Assembly (NCBI RefSeq): GCF_033095985.1
Contig: NZ_AP026802.1
Coordinates: forward strand, 1,054,001-1,118,000
Reading direction: 5' to 3'
Source: Xylocopilactobacillus apicola
GTDB taxonomy: Bacteria > Bacillota > Bacilli > Lactobacillales > Lactobacillaceae
DNA: 64,000 nt
Part shown: positions 34,298 through 42,465 of the stretch, piece after piece
Layout: each line of letters starts with the position of its first letter
How positions within the stretch are numbered: the first letter of the stretch is position 1
Notes under the pieces: model-generated
Told to the model about the DNA's origin: nothing
The model's database searches: none
What the model saw: the letters and a program-made list of their open reading frames with translations, nothing else
Program-made: the position numbers and the translations under genes

Positions 34298-34751
34298 AGG
34301 ATTTAAGAATCTCCTCTTGTAAGTTTATCATTTCGTCTTCCTGTTCAGAAGTAGTGTGATCGTATCCGCTTAGATGGAGTAATCCGTGAATTACAGTGTA
34401 TCCTAACTCCCTTTCAACGCTGTGACCAAGATCTCGGGCCCTTTTAAAGACGAAGTTAGGTGCAATGAAGAGATCACCTAGGTCACGAGGAATACCTTGA
34501 TCAGCAAGCATTGATAAAATTTTTGTATCTTCACCATCTTCAATAGCGAAACTAATTACATCAGTAACCCGGTCTTTGTTTCGGTAGTTCTTATTTATTT
34601 GATGAATTTCATCGTCAGAAACAAAAGTAATCGAAACCTCTGTATCGTCACGATGGTTAAGTCTTTTACCACCCAATTCAATCAAATCTTTGACTTCTTT
34701 TAAATATTGTTCTGGTAAGGAAGCGTCTTTGATCTTTATTTCAAGTTCCAC
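34281..34751 (-). CDS. ybeY: Endoribonuclease YbeY
   Basis: A 156-residue single-strand RNase that acts in 16S rRNA 3' processing and ribosome quality control. The zinc-binding H-x3-H-x5-H motif is HGLLHLSGYDH near the C-terminus. The start is GTG 34751 with GAAGGG seven bases upstream, directly after the phoH stop. Confidence 0.95.
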   Translation of the reverse strand: MELEIKIKDASLPEQYLKEVKDLIELGGKRLNHRDDTEVSITFVSDDEIHQINKNYRNKDRVTDVISFAIEDGEDTKILSMLADQGIPRDLGDLFIAPNFVFKRARDLGHSVERELGYTVIHGLLHLSGYDHTTSEQEDEMINLQEEILKSYGLQK

Positions 34752-35714
34752 TCAACTACCCTTCTTTTCATAAGCTTCAATAATTTTTGATACCAAGTGG
34801 TGTCTGACGACATCTTTTGCTGTAAACTCAATAAGGCTGATTTCCTTAATTTCTTTTAAAATTTTGGTAGCTTGAACTAGTCCACTTCTAGTATTGGACG
34901 GTAAATCAATTTGTGAGATGTCACCATTAACGATCATTTTAGAGCCTAATCCAAGTCTAGTTAGAAACATTTTCATTTGAGCAGAAGTAGTATTTTGAGC
35001 TTCGTCTAAAATGATGAATGAATTATTTAAAGTTCGTCCTCTCATATAAGCCAGGGGTGCAATTTCAATAACTCCATGTTCGATCATGCGAGCGCTTTGA
35101 TCAGCACCTAAAACTTCATCCAAAACATCGTAGACTGGTCGTAAATAAGGATCAACTTTCTCCTTTAAATCACCCGGTAAAAATCCGAGACTTTCCCCAG
35201 CTTCAACAGCAGGTCGCGTCAAAATGATTCGATCTACCTGGTGAGATTTTAAACTAGCAACTGCCATTACAGCTGCTAAGTATGTTTTTCCAGTACCAGC
35301 AGGACCAACCCCAAAAGTAATGTCATGATTTCTAACCGCTTGAACAAACTTTTTTTGAGTTTCATTTTTGGGGCGAATCATCGTCCCTTTTTTGGAACGA
35401 AAAATGGCTTCGTCAAAAAAATCTTGGTCTTTATGTTTTTGGTTCAAATCAGGGTCTAATAATCTTTTGACATCAGTTAAAGTTAAATCAATATCTGAAT
35501 CAATCATTTTTTCTAATTGAGTGATCACTTCTTTAGCAGTTAAGGCTTGTTCTTTTGCACCCCTAACATGCAACTGCCCATCAGCAACATTGATTTTAAC
35601 GCTGAGTGTCTTTTCGATTAAGTTTAAATAAACATCGTTAATCCCAAAAAGTTGAAAAATGTTAGCTGGATAAGGCAAAAAAAGTTCAAATTGATCTAAT
35701 GATGTATTTTTCAA
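34752..35714 (-). CDS. PhoH family ATPase
   Basis: A PhoH-like P-loop ATPase of 320 residues, likely acting with YbeY in RNA metabolism. An N-terminal KH-like region precedes the Walker A GPAGTGKTYLA (about 130-140) and Walker B IILDEAQN. I prefer TTG 35714, which has AAGGGAG five bases upstream; the longer frame from ATG 35741 lacks any ribosome site. It sits between rnhA and ybeY. Confidence 0.92.
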   Translation of the reverse strand: MKNTSLDQFELFLPYPANIFQLFGINDVYLNLIEKTLSVKINVADGQLHVRGAKEQALTAKEVITQLEKMIDSDIDLTLTDVKRLLDPDLNQKHKDQDFFDEAIFRSKKGTMIRPKNETQKKFVQAVRNHDITFGVGPAGTGKTYLAAVMAVASLKSHQVDRIILTRPAVEAGESLGFLPGDLKEKVDPYLRPVYDVLDEVLGADQSARMIEHGVIEIAPLAYMRGRTLNNSFIILDEAQNTTSAQMKMFLTRLGLGSKMIVNGDISQIDLPSNTRSGLVQATKILKEIKEISLIEFTAKDVVRHHLVSKIIEAYEKKGS

Positions 35715-35741
35715 ATAAACTCCCTTGAATTGTAATTTCAT

Positions 35742-36236
35742 TTAATGAGTATTTGAACTCATTTTATCCATTGTTTTATTTAATGCTTGATCAACAAAAA
35801 TATTTCCTTTATTCACTGAATGTCCTTTAACCCAAACAAACTTAATTTTTGAAAAAAGTCTCAGTAATTGATATATTTCTTGCCAAAGATCTTGATTAAG
35901 AACTTTACCACCGTCAGATTTCCGCCATTTTTTTTTAGCCCAACCATCGAGCCAATTCTTATTAATTGCGTCGACTAGATATCTAGAATCTGAGTAAATA
36001 GTAATTGGATAATCATTGCCTTTGGACTGATCAAGCTTTTTTAGCGCTTTTAAAACAGCAGTTAGTTCCATCTGATTATTGGTTGCGCCGAGAACTCCAT
36101 CACTTGCATAAAATTTTTTTTCGTCATAAGTAATTAGGTAAGCCCAAGCCGCTAAATCAGTTGCTTGAACCTTACCACCTTTATAATTTCCAGTGTTTCT
36201 GGTACCACCATCGGTGTAAACTGTAATATTTGGCAA
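35742..36236 (-). CDS. rnhA: Ribonuclease HI
   Basis: A 164-residue type 1 RNase H that degrades RNA in RNA-DNA hybrids. Catalytic acidic residues are in TVYTDGG, NNQMELTAV, YSDSRYL and the final FVDQALN. The likely start is TTG 36236 with GAGGG five bases upstream; the frame extends to TTG 36248, which lies on that site. A terminator separates it from rpsU. Confidence 0.92.
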   Translation of the reverse strand: MPNITVYTDGGTRNTGNYKGGKVQATDLAAWAYLITYDEKKFYASDGVLGATNNQMELTAVLKALKKLDQSKGNDYPITIYSDSRYLVDAINKNWLDGWAKKKWRKSDGGKVLNQDLWQEIYQLLRLFSKIKFVWVKGHSVNKGNIFVDQALNKTMDKMSSNTH

Positions 36237-36250
36237 AACAACCCTCAATA

Positions 36251-36279
36251 CAAAAAGAGACAGTTAAAGCTGCCTCTTT
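36251..36279 (-). terminator. rpsU terminator
   Basis: On the minus strand AAAGAGGCAG pairs with CTGTCTCTTT (one G-U) around CTTTAA, with a U tail. It lies just before rnhA, so rnhA and later genes depend on read-through or another promoter. Confidence 0.82.
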
Positions 36280-36280
36280 C

Positions 36281-36457
36281 TTATTTTTTCTTTCTCTTGC
36301 GTGCTGCTTCAGACTTTAACTTACGCTTAACACTTGGTTTTTCATAGAATTCCCGTTTACGATATTCTTGTAACGTTCCGCTCTTTGAAACTGCCCTTTT
36401 AAAACGTTTTAAAGCATCATCAAGAGATTCGTTCTTTCGAACAATTGTCCTCGTCAA
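36281..36457 (-). CDS. rpsU: 30S ribosomal protein S21
   Basis: A 58-residue ribosomal protein. The frame reads [36 protein letters not shown] and a Lys/Arg-rich tail, an almost canonical S21. The only suitable start is TTG 36457, eight bases after GGAGGGGGG; there is no ATG or GTG in the region. It is a single-gene unit with its own strong promoter and terminator. Confidence 0.95.
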   Translation of the reverse strand: MTRTIVRKNESLDDALKRFKRAVSKSGTLQEYRKREFYEKPSVKRKLKSEAARKRKKK

Positions 36458-36492
36458 AATTCAAACCCCCCTCCGCTTACAAATTAGTAATA

Positions 36493-36521
36493 ATATTACT
36501 AGGATATTTGCTTATTGTCAA
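36493..36521 (-). promoter_or_regulatory. rpsU promoter
   Basis: On the minus strand a consensus TTGACA (36521-36516), a 17-base spacer and TAATAT (36498-36493). It is the best -35 box in the window, fitting a ribosomal protein gene. Confidence 0.88.
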
Positions 36522-36637
36522 ATGTTAACCACTACATTTTCACTTTCCAAAAAAAATTGCAGATTAAACATCATCAAAGGTCCGATTTCTTTAAGAGTTT
36601 TCGAACCTTTTTGTAGCCTGAGTATTAGAGTAAAAAA

Positions 36638-36711
36638 TGTCACAGGTGAGATTCGAACTCACGACCTACGGTTTAGAAGACCGTTGCTCTATCCAGCTGA
36701 GCCACTGTGAC
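36638..36711 (-). tRNA. tRNA-Arg(UCU)
   Basis: A 74-base cloverleaf: acceptor GTCACAG/CTGTGAC, D-stem GCTC/GAGC, anticodon stem ACGGT/ACCGT with loop CTTCTAA (anticodon UCU), T-loop TTCGAAT. CCA is not encoded. The 36458-36765 gap otherwise holds the rpsU and tRNA promoters and AT-rich sequence. Confidence 0.96.
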
Positions 36712-36722
36712 GCAACATTTAA

Positions 36723-36751
36723 AATTATAAATAAATTGAATGATAATTGCA
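36723..36751 (-). promoter_or_regulatory. tRNA-Arg promoter
   Basis: On the minus strand TTGCAA (36751-36746), a 17-base spacer and consensus TATAAT (36728-36723), about 12 bases upstream of the mature tRNA 5' end. Confidence 0.85.
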
Positions 36752-36765
36752 ATACTTTGGAGCAT

Positions 36766-37650
36766 TTATGCAACTTTTTTTTCATAAAAATTGCCGTAAA
36801 GCTTTGCTACACTAGTGATACTAACAAACGAATGTGGATCAGTTTCTTTCATAATTTGTCTAAAATCGTACAACTCATAGCGAGATATTATTGTCAGAAG
36901 GATCGTTTTTTCATTTTTAGAGTACGCACCTTTTGCTTCGCCGATGATTGTTACTCCGCGATGCATGCCAATCTTGACGTTTTCGATTACTTTTTTCGGT
37001 TGGTCAGTAACTATTATAACCTGCATTCGTTGCTGTTGAGTATATAAAGCGTCCATAACCCTGGCACTGACAAAAATTCCGATGGCACTATAAAAAGCGG
37101 TGGGCCAGCCAAAGAGAATAGCTGAAGCTAACAAAATGAAAAAATTGAAGATCATATTGATATTACCAATAGAACGTCCGGTTTTCCGGCGGACCAATAT
37201 TCCGATGATGTCTAGTCCGCCTGTAGAAATGCCAATTCTAAGTGCAAAACCGGTTCCTGCACCGTTAATTAATCCGCCAAAAACTGCGTTAATAATCGGA
37301 TTAGTAGTTAAAGGTTCCCCTGAAACGTAATGCATAAAAATTGTCGAAAGTCCTAGTGAAACTAAAGTATAAAAAGTAAAATGATGACCGATTTTCTGCC
37401 AAGCAATTATCATTAAAGGAATGTTTAAGACAAATAACATCACTGGCGTCGTTAAAAAATTTAGATGAAAGTAGCGTATGCTGATCGTTTGAATCAGCTG
37501 AGCAAGTCCCGTTACCCCTGAACCATAGAGATTACTTGATGACCAAAAAACGTTGATTGCAATGGTGACGGAAATTGCATAGGTGATTGCTGCCATTAAT
37601 TTATTCCAACGTTGGTAACGATGAAATATTTCTGAAAAATTTGTATTCAT
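36766..37650 (-). CDS. YitT family membrane protein (DUF161/DUF2179)
   Basis: A 294-residue protein with five to six membrane segments (about 16-36, 62-80, 84-105, 120-140, 160-185) and a soluble C-terminal DUF2179 domain (about 205-285). The GLINGAGTGFALRIGISTGGLDIIG segment spans a typical YitT core, here cited by its ends. The function is unknown. ATG 37650 has GGGGATC eight bases upstream. It is a single gene upstream of tRNA-Arg. Confidence 0.9.
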   Translation of the reverse strand: MNTNFSEIFHRYQRWNKLMAAITYAISVTIAINVFWSSSNLYGSGVTGLAQLIQTISIRYFHLNFLTTPVMLFVLNIPLMIIAWQKIGHHFTFYTLVSLGLSTIFMHYVSGEPLTTNPIINAVFGGLINGAGTGFALRIGISTGGLDIIGILVRRKTGRSIGNINMIFNFFILLASAILFGWPTAFYSAIGIFVSARVMDALYTQQQRMQVIIVTDQPKKVIENVKIGMHRGVTIIGEAKGAYSKNEKTILLTIISRYELYDFRQIMKETDPHSFVSITSVAKLYGNFYEKKVA

Positions 37651-37832
37651 GATCTGATCCCCAACTTTATTTTCAACAACCCTGTAATTATAACGGGAAA
37701 TCGAGAAACATGTTGATTTTTTTATAAAAAATTTCAGATTATAACATTTTCTAAACGGTAACTGATGAATCCAGAAGATATGTTAAAATTGTTAACCGAG
37801 TGCAACAAAAGAGAGGAGCTCCAAAAGGATTA

Positions 37833-38414
37833 ATGAAAAAAAGTTTAATTTCAATTTTGATATTGTCGTCAACGGTTTTGCTTGTAGGATGTCAAAATAA
37901 TGCAAGCAATTCTTCAAAAAGTAGTTCAGAAAAGAATAAATCCACTGCAGTTAAAAAATCCAGCAAGCCAACCGATAACGATAAAGTAAAAAATCAAAAG
38001 TTTAGTTTTAACGATAAACAGGTAGATAATAGTGAATTTACAATTAAAATCACCAAGCACAAAGTAATTAAACCTGGTAAAAAAGGAAATTCTAATGGCA
38101 AGAAACCAGTAATTGCTTTTTGGTACGAAGTTAAAAGCAAGACTGACAATAAAGTGGTTGATCCACTGACTGCTTGGCAAGCAGTTTTGAAGGCTGAGCA
38201 ACTTGATGACAAGGCCACTAAGCAAACTTTAAATGTTGCACCGCTTCCGGATAATAAGTATTTGGAATCACAAAGAACAGTGATCAAGAAAGGAAAAACA
38301 GTTGAAAACGCGATTGCATACGAATTAAATACTTTAAAAAATCCAGTGAAACTTATTGCGATTAAAGGAATTTTCGGTGAAGGAAGTGGAGAAGAAACTT
38401 TTAAACTTAAGTAA
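37833..38414 (+). CDS. DUF5067 lipoprotein
   Basis: A 193-residue lipoprotein. The signal peptide ends in the lipobox LLVGC with the lipidated Cys at about 20, a Ser/Lys-rich linker follows (21-55), and a single immunoglobulin-like DUF5067/DUF4352 domain follows (KFSFNDKQVDN..., AFWYEVKSKTDN). The function is unknown. ATG 37833 has AAAAGG about five bases upstream; the frame extends 33 bases further without a better site. It depends on Lgt and the LspA in this window. Confidence 0.85.
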   Translation: MKKSLISILILSSTVLLVGCQNNASNSSKSSSEKNKSTAVKKSSKPTDNDKVKNQKFSFNDKQVDNSEFTIKITKHKVIKPGKKGNSNGKKPVIAFWYEVKSKTDNKVVDPLTAWQAVLKAEQLDDKATKQTLNVAPLPDNKYLESQRTVIKKGKTVENAIAYELNTLKNPVKLIAIKGIFGEGSGEETFKLK

Positions 38415-38443
38415 AGATGAGGTCCATTTATGGGCTTTTTTAG

Positions 38444-38471
38444 TATGAAAAAAAACGCCACCTGGCGTTTT
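38444..38471. terminator. Bidirectional terminator between DUF5067 gene and small basic gene
   Basis: AAAACGCCA (38452-38460) and TGGCGTTTT (38463-38471) form the stem. On the minus strand eight U residues follow, so it is strongest for the small gene; on the plus strand only four U follow. Confidence 0.8.
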
Positions 38472-38474
38472 CGT

Positions 38475-38657
38475 TTACTTTGGCATCTTAATCGGACGAT
38501 CTGAAGAAGAAATACTAGAAGTAAAAGTAACAGATCTCATTGACATAGGTGTAGCGATCCAGACCGTTTTTCTAGCTCTCATTCCTTTCGTGAGCCCTTT
38601 TTGATTGCAATATTTCGAATTTACGTGAGATTTATTCGAAAAAAAATGTCCAAACAT
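38475..38657 (-). CDS. Small basic protein, unknown
   Basis: A 60-residue ORF (starts MFGHFFSNKSHVNS, ends SSDRPIKMPK) with about 11 Lys/Arg, one Asp and no Glu, and a single Cys. I do not recognise the family. Evidence that it is a gene: AAGGAAGG four bases before ATG 38657, an extended -10-like TGC-TAGAAT near 38721-38729 on the same strand, and a strong terminator three bases after its stop. No signal peptide or GG leader is obvious. It might be a regulator, ribosome-associated peptide or antimicrobial, but nothing seen decides this. Confidence 0.55.
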   Translation of the reverse strand: MFGHFFSNKSHVNSKYCNQKGLTKGMRARKTVWIATPMSMRSVTFTSSISSSDRPIKMPK

Positions 38658-38774
38658 AATTCCTTCCTTTACAATTTTATTTAAAATTTATCTTGAATTG
38701 ATGGAACTTTTCACTCCTCAAGTATTCTAGCACCTACGCCCAACTAATTAAGGAAATTTTTTATTAAATTTACA

Positions 38775-39173
38775 TTACAGCTGATCAATTCTTGCAGTCA
38801 CAAGTTCTTTAATCGTTTCAATAAAGGTGATTGGACTATTTTCCATTAACCCTTTTTCAAATGATTTTTTAAAAAATAGAGGTGCTTGTTCACTTTTATT
38901 GATTGCGGCTTGAAAAAATGAGGTAATTATTTTTTTCGATTTTTTAGATTTCAATAATTTGCTGATTTCAGGTGCTTTTAACCAATTGATGTAATAGTTG
39001 GCTTTTCTAAGATCCTGCAATTCGTTACCCTTGTAAGGGGCTCTGATTAGATATTTGAAAATTTGTCCAAGATTATAACTCATTTCAGTTTGTTCAATTA
39101 CTTCAATTGGTTGGATCGGATAATTTTCCGTGTAATGTCGGGGATTTGTTACTTCATCATATTTTTCCGTCAT
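38775..39173 (-). CDS. DUF3310 protein
   Basis: A 132-residue protein. The N-terminal 65 residues match DUF3310, known mainly from phages: NPRHYTENYPIQPIEVIE and LGQIFKYLIRAPYKGNELQDLRKA. The C-terminal half is lysine-rich and unassigned. ATG 39173 has AAGGAG seven bases upstream; a longer frame to 39242 has no site. No other phage genes are near, so it seems a domesticated chromosomal gene. Role unknown. Confidence 0.75.
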   Translation of the reverse strand: MTEKYDEVTNPRHYTENYPIQPIEVIEQTEMSYNLGQIFKYLIRAPYKGNELQDLRKANYYINWLKAPEISKLLKSKKSKKIITSFFQAAINKSEQAPLFFKKSFEKGLMENSPITFIETIKELVTARIDQL

Positions 39174-39303
39174 TATTTTGCTCCTTAAACTAATATTGTA
39201 ACATGGCGACTGTTGCAAATTAGAAAAATTACGATTAAACAATAAAAAGTATAAAAAATTTGTTAAATTCAGATATACTTAACTGTAAAAGATGGAGGAA
39301 ATA

Positions 39304-40131
39304 ATGGTAAAAAAAATAACAGTATATGCAGTTTCAGATTCACTTGGAGACACTGCAATTAAATTAGCACGAGCAATTATGGCTCAATTTCCAAATTTAA
39401 CGGTTAATTACATCAAATTCCCATTTTGTAATGATGAAAAAAAGATTTCGGAGATAGTTAACGAAGCGGTTGATAGTAATGCAATTATCATTTTCTCTTT
39501 GGGTGGAAAAGGTTTGGCCAAATTTATGACGAGCTATAGTAAATCACAAAATGTTCCAAGTTTTGATTTAATGACGCCGATCATTGACTACATTCAAGAG
39601 AAAACAGGGCAAGAACCAAGTGGAGAAGTTGGAGCTGTTCATCGACTTAACGAAAATTATTTTAACCGAATTTCAGCAGTTGAATTTGCCGTTTTATATG
39701 ACGATGGAAAAGATCCGAAAGGATTTTTAGAAGCCGATTTAGTTTTAGTTGGTGTTTCTAGAACTTCTAAAACCCCGCTATCCCTGTTTTTGGCAAATCG
39801 TAATTTGAAAGTTGCCAATTATCCTTTGGTGCAAAATGCAACTATTCCAAATGAACTATTCCAAATTGATCACAAAAAAATTGTTGGTTTGACAACTGAT
39901 CCTGATGTATTAATTCGAATTAGACAGGAACGTTTGATTTCCTATGGACTTAGCCCAGATGCTGCTTATTCTGATATGAAAAATATCGAAAAGGAGCTTT
40001 CAGAAGCTGATGCAATGTTCAAAAAACTGGATTGCATTGTTATTAATACAGCGCATCGTTCAATTGAGGAAACCGCGGCGCTTATTTTACAGAGCTTAAA
40101 ATTAGATGACGAAGGTCAGCCAATCAAATGA
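39304..40131 (+). CDS. PPDK/PEP synthase regulatory protein (bifunctional kinase/phosphorylase, DUF299)
   Basis: A 275-residue DUF299 protein. Such enzymes switch pyruvate-phosphate dikinase or PEP synthase on and off by ADP-dependent phosphorylation and phosphate-dependent dephosphorylation. The P-loop GVSRTSKTPLSLFL (about 149-162) and the N-terminal YAVSDSLGDTA are diagnostic. ATG 39304 has GGAGG five bases upstream. No ppdK or ppsA is in this window, so its target is unseen. It overlaps pepX by four bases. Confidence 0.9.
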   Translation: MVKKITVYAVSDSLGDTAIKLARAIMAQFPNLTVNYIKFPFCNDEKKISEIVNEAVDSNAIIIFSLGGKGLAKFMTSYSKSQNVPSFDLMTPIIDYIQEKTGQEPSGEVGAVHRLNENYFNRISAVEFAVLYDDGKDPKGFLEADLVLVGVSRTSKTPLSLFLANRNLKVANYPLVQNATIPNELFQIDHKKIVGLTTDPDVLIRIRQERLISYGLSPDAAYSDMKNIEKELSEADAMFKKLDCIVINTAHRSIEETAALILQSLKLDDEGQPIK

Positions 40132-42419
40132 CAACTTATCACGCTTTTAGCAAATACGATCAGTTTGATCCTGAAAAAGAGCTGAGGAAAATAAATTTTT
40201 TGAGCGAAACGGGGAATTTTGCAGACCGTTTTAGCTTTTATTTTGAAAAACTAGTCAGTTCAGAAGATCAGTTAAATTTCATTGCTGCTGATAAAAATCA
40301 AAGTTTAGCTGAACTTATCTCGCAAAAACCTAAATGCCTTTCGTCCGAAGTTTTTTATACGTTAGTACTTCAAATTATGGATTTTAACTTAGGACTTGAG
40401 TTTCAAATCAATCACGCAATTGATTTCCTAAAGACTAGCGAGCAGAATATTTTGTCTGAATCGATTGTTGATGAAAGTAATATCGAGAAATTTATCTTTA
40501 ACACTTTAAATTTACGTTCGGCAAATGGTCTTTCCTTGATTGATAATTTGGCAAACGATGGTTTTTTAAAAAACATCAACTCACCCCTATTCTTTGCTGG
40601 CAAAACTTTGCCGGTTTTTGATCAATATGTTAGGGAAAATTATTATTTGGATACGAGAATTGATACCGATCAAGACGGTTTTAGCGATCAAGTTTTAGTT
40701 GAAGTGACCCGTCCAAAAACTAATAATAAAGTTCCCGTTATTCTGTGTGCCGACCCTTATTACAAAGGCACTAATGAAATGTCTGAGCACCTTAATTCAA
40801 TTGAGGGAGATCTATTTGTTAAAGAGCCTGGCGTCTTTAAAGATTTAGGAATGACAGATTATCCTGAAGCTCCAACAAAAAATATGATCAATTCCCTTGA
40901 TCAGCCAACGAAACGATCGGCTAATCAGGCAACGAAAGATTTTCCCTTAAATGATTATTTTCTCGCTCGTGGTTTCGCTGTCGCTTACGTTGCAGGATTG
41001 GGAACGCGAGGATCAGATGGGATGCGGACCACAGGTGATGCAGCTGAGACTATTACCTATTGTCATGCAGTAAAATTTTTAAGCGGGAACGAAGCAGGAT
41101 CTAAAACCAGAGATGGAGCCAAAAAAATTATTTTGCCTTGGACAAACGGATCAGTGGCAATGACTGGCCGTAGTTATTTAGGAACATTGGCAACTGCGAC
41201 AGCAACTAAAAATCCGAACGGTCTTAAAACAATTATCTCTGAATCAGCAATTTCTAATTGGTACGATTATTATCGTGAAAATGGACTGGTTGTCGCACCT
41301 GGTGGTTATCCTGGAGAAGATGCGGACGTTTTAGCCCTAGATACCTACTCCCGTTGGTTTGATGGAATGCAATACTTAAAAACTCATCAGCTGTTCCAAA
41401 ATTTCATGGATGAATTGAAAAATGAGCAAGATCGCCAAACAGGTAACTATAATCAATTTTGGCGGGATCGCAACTATTTGCCTGAGGCAGATCAAATTCA
41501 GGTTGACTGTTTATATGCACATGGTTTAAATGATTGGAACGTGAAACCCATTAATGTTTACAATATTTTTCATCAAGCCAAAAACGCCAAAGTAAAAGTT
41601 ATTTTACATCAGGGCCAACATATTAGTCCACATGATTTAGCTTCAATCGATTATCTTGATCTTTGCAATCTGTGGTTGACCGATCATTTGTATGAAAAAG
41701 AGAATCACGTTGTGGATATGCTTCCTCCCGTAATGGTACAAAACAATCGAAATCCGGGACATTGGAGTGGTCTGAGTGATTGGGGCAGTAAACATCAAAA
41801 AAGCATTAAATTGGGCTCGAATCTTTTTTCTTACACTGATGATCTCACCAGAATTTACCGAGAAAAATTCAACCAAAATCTTACAGATTATGAATCTGCA
41901 TTTGCGTTAAAGGATGAAATATTTAAAGATCGATGCTTTTATAAAGATTTAAATCTGAAAGAAGATCTAGTTATTGATGGTCAAATAAATCTTAAAGTAA
42001 AAATGTCCACCGATCATGAGACGGGCATTTTAAGTGCGGCGTTGTATGAAATAAATGCTAGTAAAATTTCAACGACGGTCACAAATCCAGTGCCTAATCG
42101 ATTTTTTCAGCTGATTCCAGGTCAAGAAAGAATGCCGTTGAAAGATTTTCAGCAAAAAAATGCAGCATATCGCTTAATCAGCTTTGGACATCTCAATTTA
42201 CAAAATATTGAAGGTCCTGATCGGGTTAATCAAGTAATTGCGAACCAAGAAATTGATTTGACTTTAGCCCTGCAGCCAACAATTTATCAGTTAGATAAAA
42301 ATTCGACTTTACGATTAGTTTTGTTTGGTAGTGATATGAAATATACCACTCACGTTTTAACACCCCAAATTTACCAACTTGACTTACCTAATTCTCAAAT
42401 TGAAATCCCTTATAAGTAA
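40128..42419 (+). CDS. pepX: X-prolyl dipeptidyl aminopeptidase
   Basis: A 763-residue S15 serine peptidase that removes X-Pro dipeptides from peptides such as those from casein. The N-terminal helical domain (about 1-150) for dimerisation precedes the alpha/beta-hydrolase core; the nucleophile is the Ser of TGRSYLGT (about 349); Asp and His are in GLNDWNVKP and HQGQHISPH. A C-terminal jelly-roll domain ends the protein. ATG overlaps the previous gene (ATGA), and a strong terminator follows. Confidence 0.96.
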   Translation: MTTYHAFSKYDQFDPEKELRKINFLSETGNFADRFSFYFEKLVSSEDQLNFIAADKNQSLAELISQKPKCLSSEVFYTLVLQIMDFNLGLEFQINHAIDFLKTSEQNILSESIVDESNIEKFIFNTLNLRSANGLSLIDNLANDGFLKNINSPLFFAGKTLPVFDQYVRENYYLDTRIDTDQDGFSDQVLVEVTRPKTNNKVPVILCADPYYKGTNEMSEHLNSIEGDLFVKEPGVFKDLGMTDYPEAPTKNMINSLDQPTKRSANQATKDFPLNDYFLARGFAVAYVAGLGTRGSDGMRTTGDAAETITYCHAVKFLSGNEAGSKTRDGAKKIILPWTNGSVAMTGRSYLGTLATATATKNPNGLKTIISESAISNWYDYYRENGLVVAPGGYPGEDADVLALDTYSRWFDGMQYLKTHQLFQNFMDELKNEQDRQTGNYNQFWRDRNYLPEADQIQVDCLYAHGLNDWNVKPINVYNIFHQAKNAKVKVILHQGQHISPHDLASIDYLDLCNLWLTDHLYEKENHVVDMLPPVMVQNNRNPGHWSGLSDWGSKHQKSIKLGSNLFSYTDDLTRIYREKFNQNLTDYESAFALKDEIFKDRCFYKDLNLKEDLVIDGQINLKVKMSTDHETGILSAALYEINASKISTTVTNPVPNRFFQLIPGQERMPLKDFQQKNAAYRLISFGHLNLQNIEGPDRVNQVIANQEIDLTLALQPTIYQLDKNSTLRLVLFGSDMKYTTHVLTPQIYQLDLPNSQIEIPYK

Positions 42420-42460
42420 AAAAGCATTTAATCAGGTTTTACTGGTTAAATGCTTTTTTT
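42420..42460. terminator. Bidirectional terminator between pepX and hslU
   Basis: A 12-bp stem AAAAGCATTTAA (42420-42431) / TTAAATGCTTTT (42446-42457), extended by an inner CAG/CTG, with a U-rich tail on both strands. It separates convergent genes. Confidence 0.9.
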
Positions 42461-42465
42461 GAAAA

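Noticed and set aside
37926-38461. Minus-strand frames of 99 and 155 codons
   Set aside because: They lie opposite the DUF5067 lipoprotein, and their hydrophobic content is the shadow of its Lys/Asn-rich codons.
38775-39173. Prophage remnant
   Set aside because: Only one phage-type domain is present, with no integrase, att sites or structural genes nearby.
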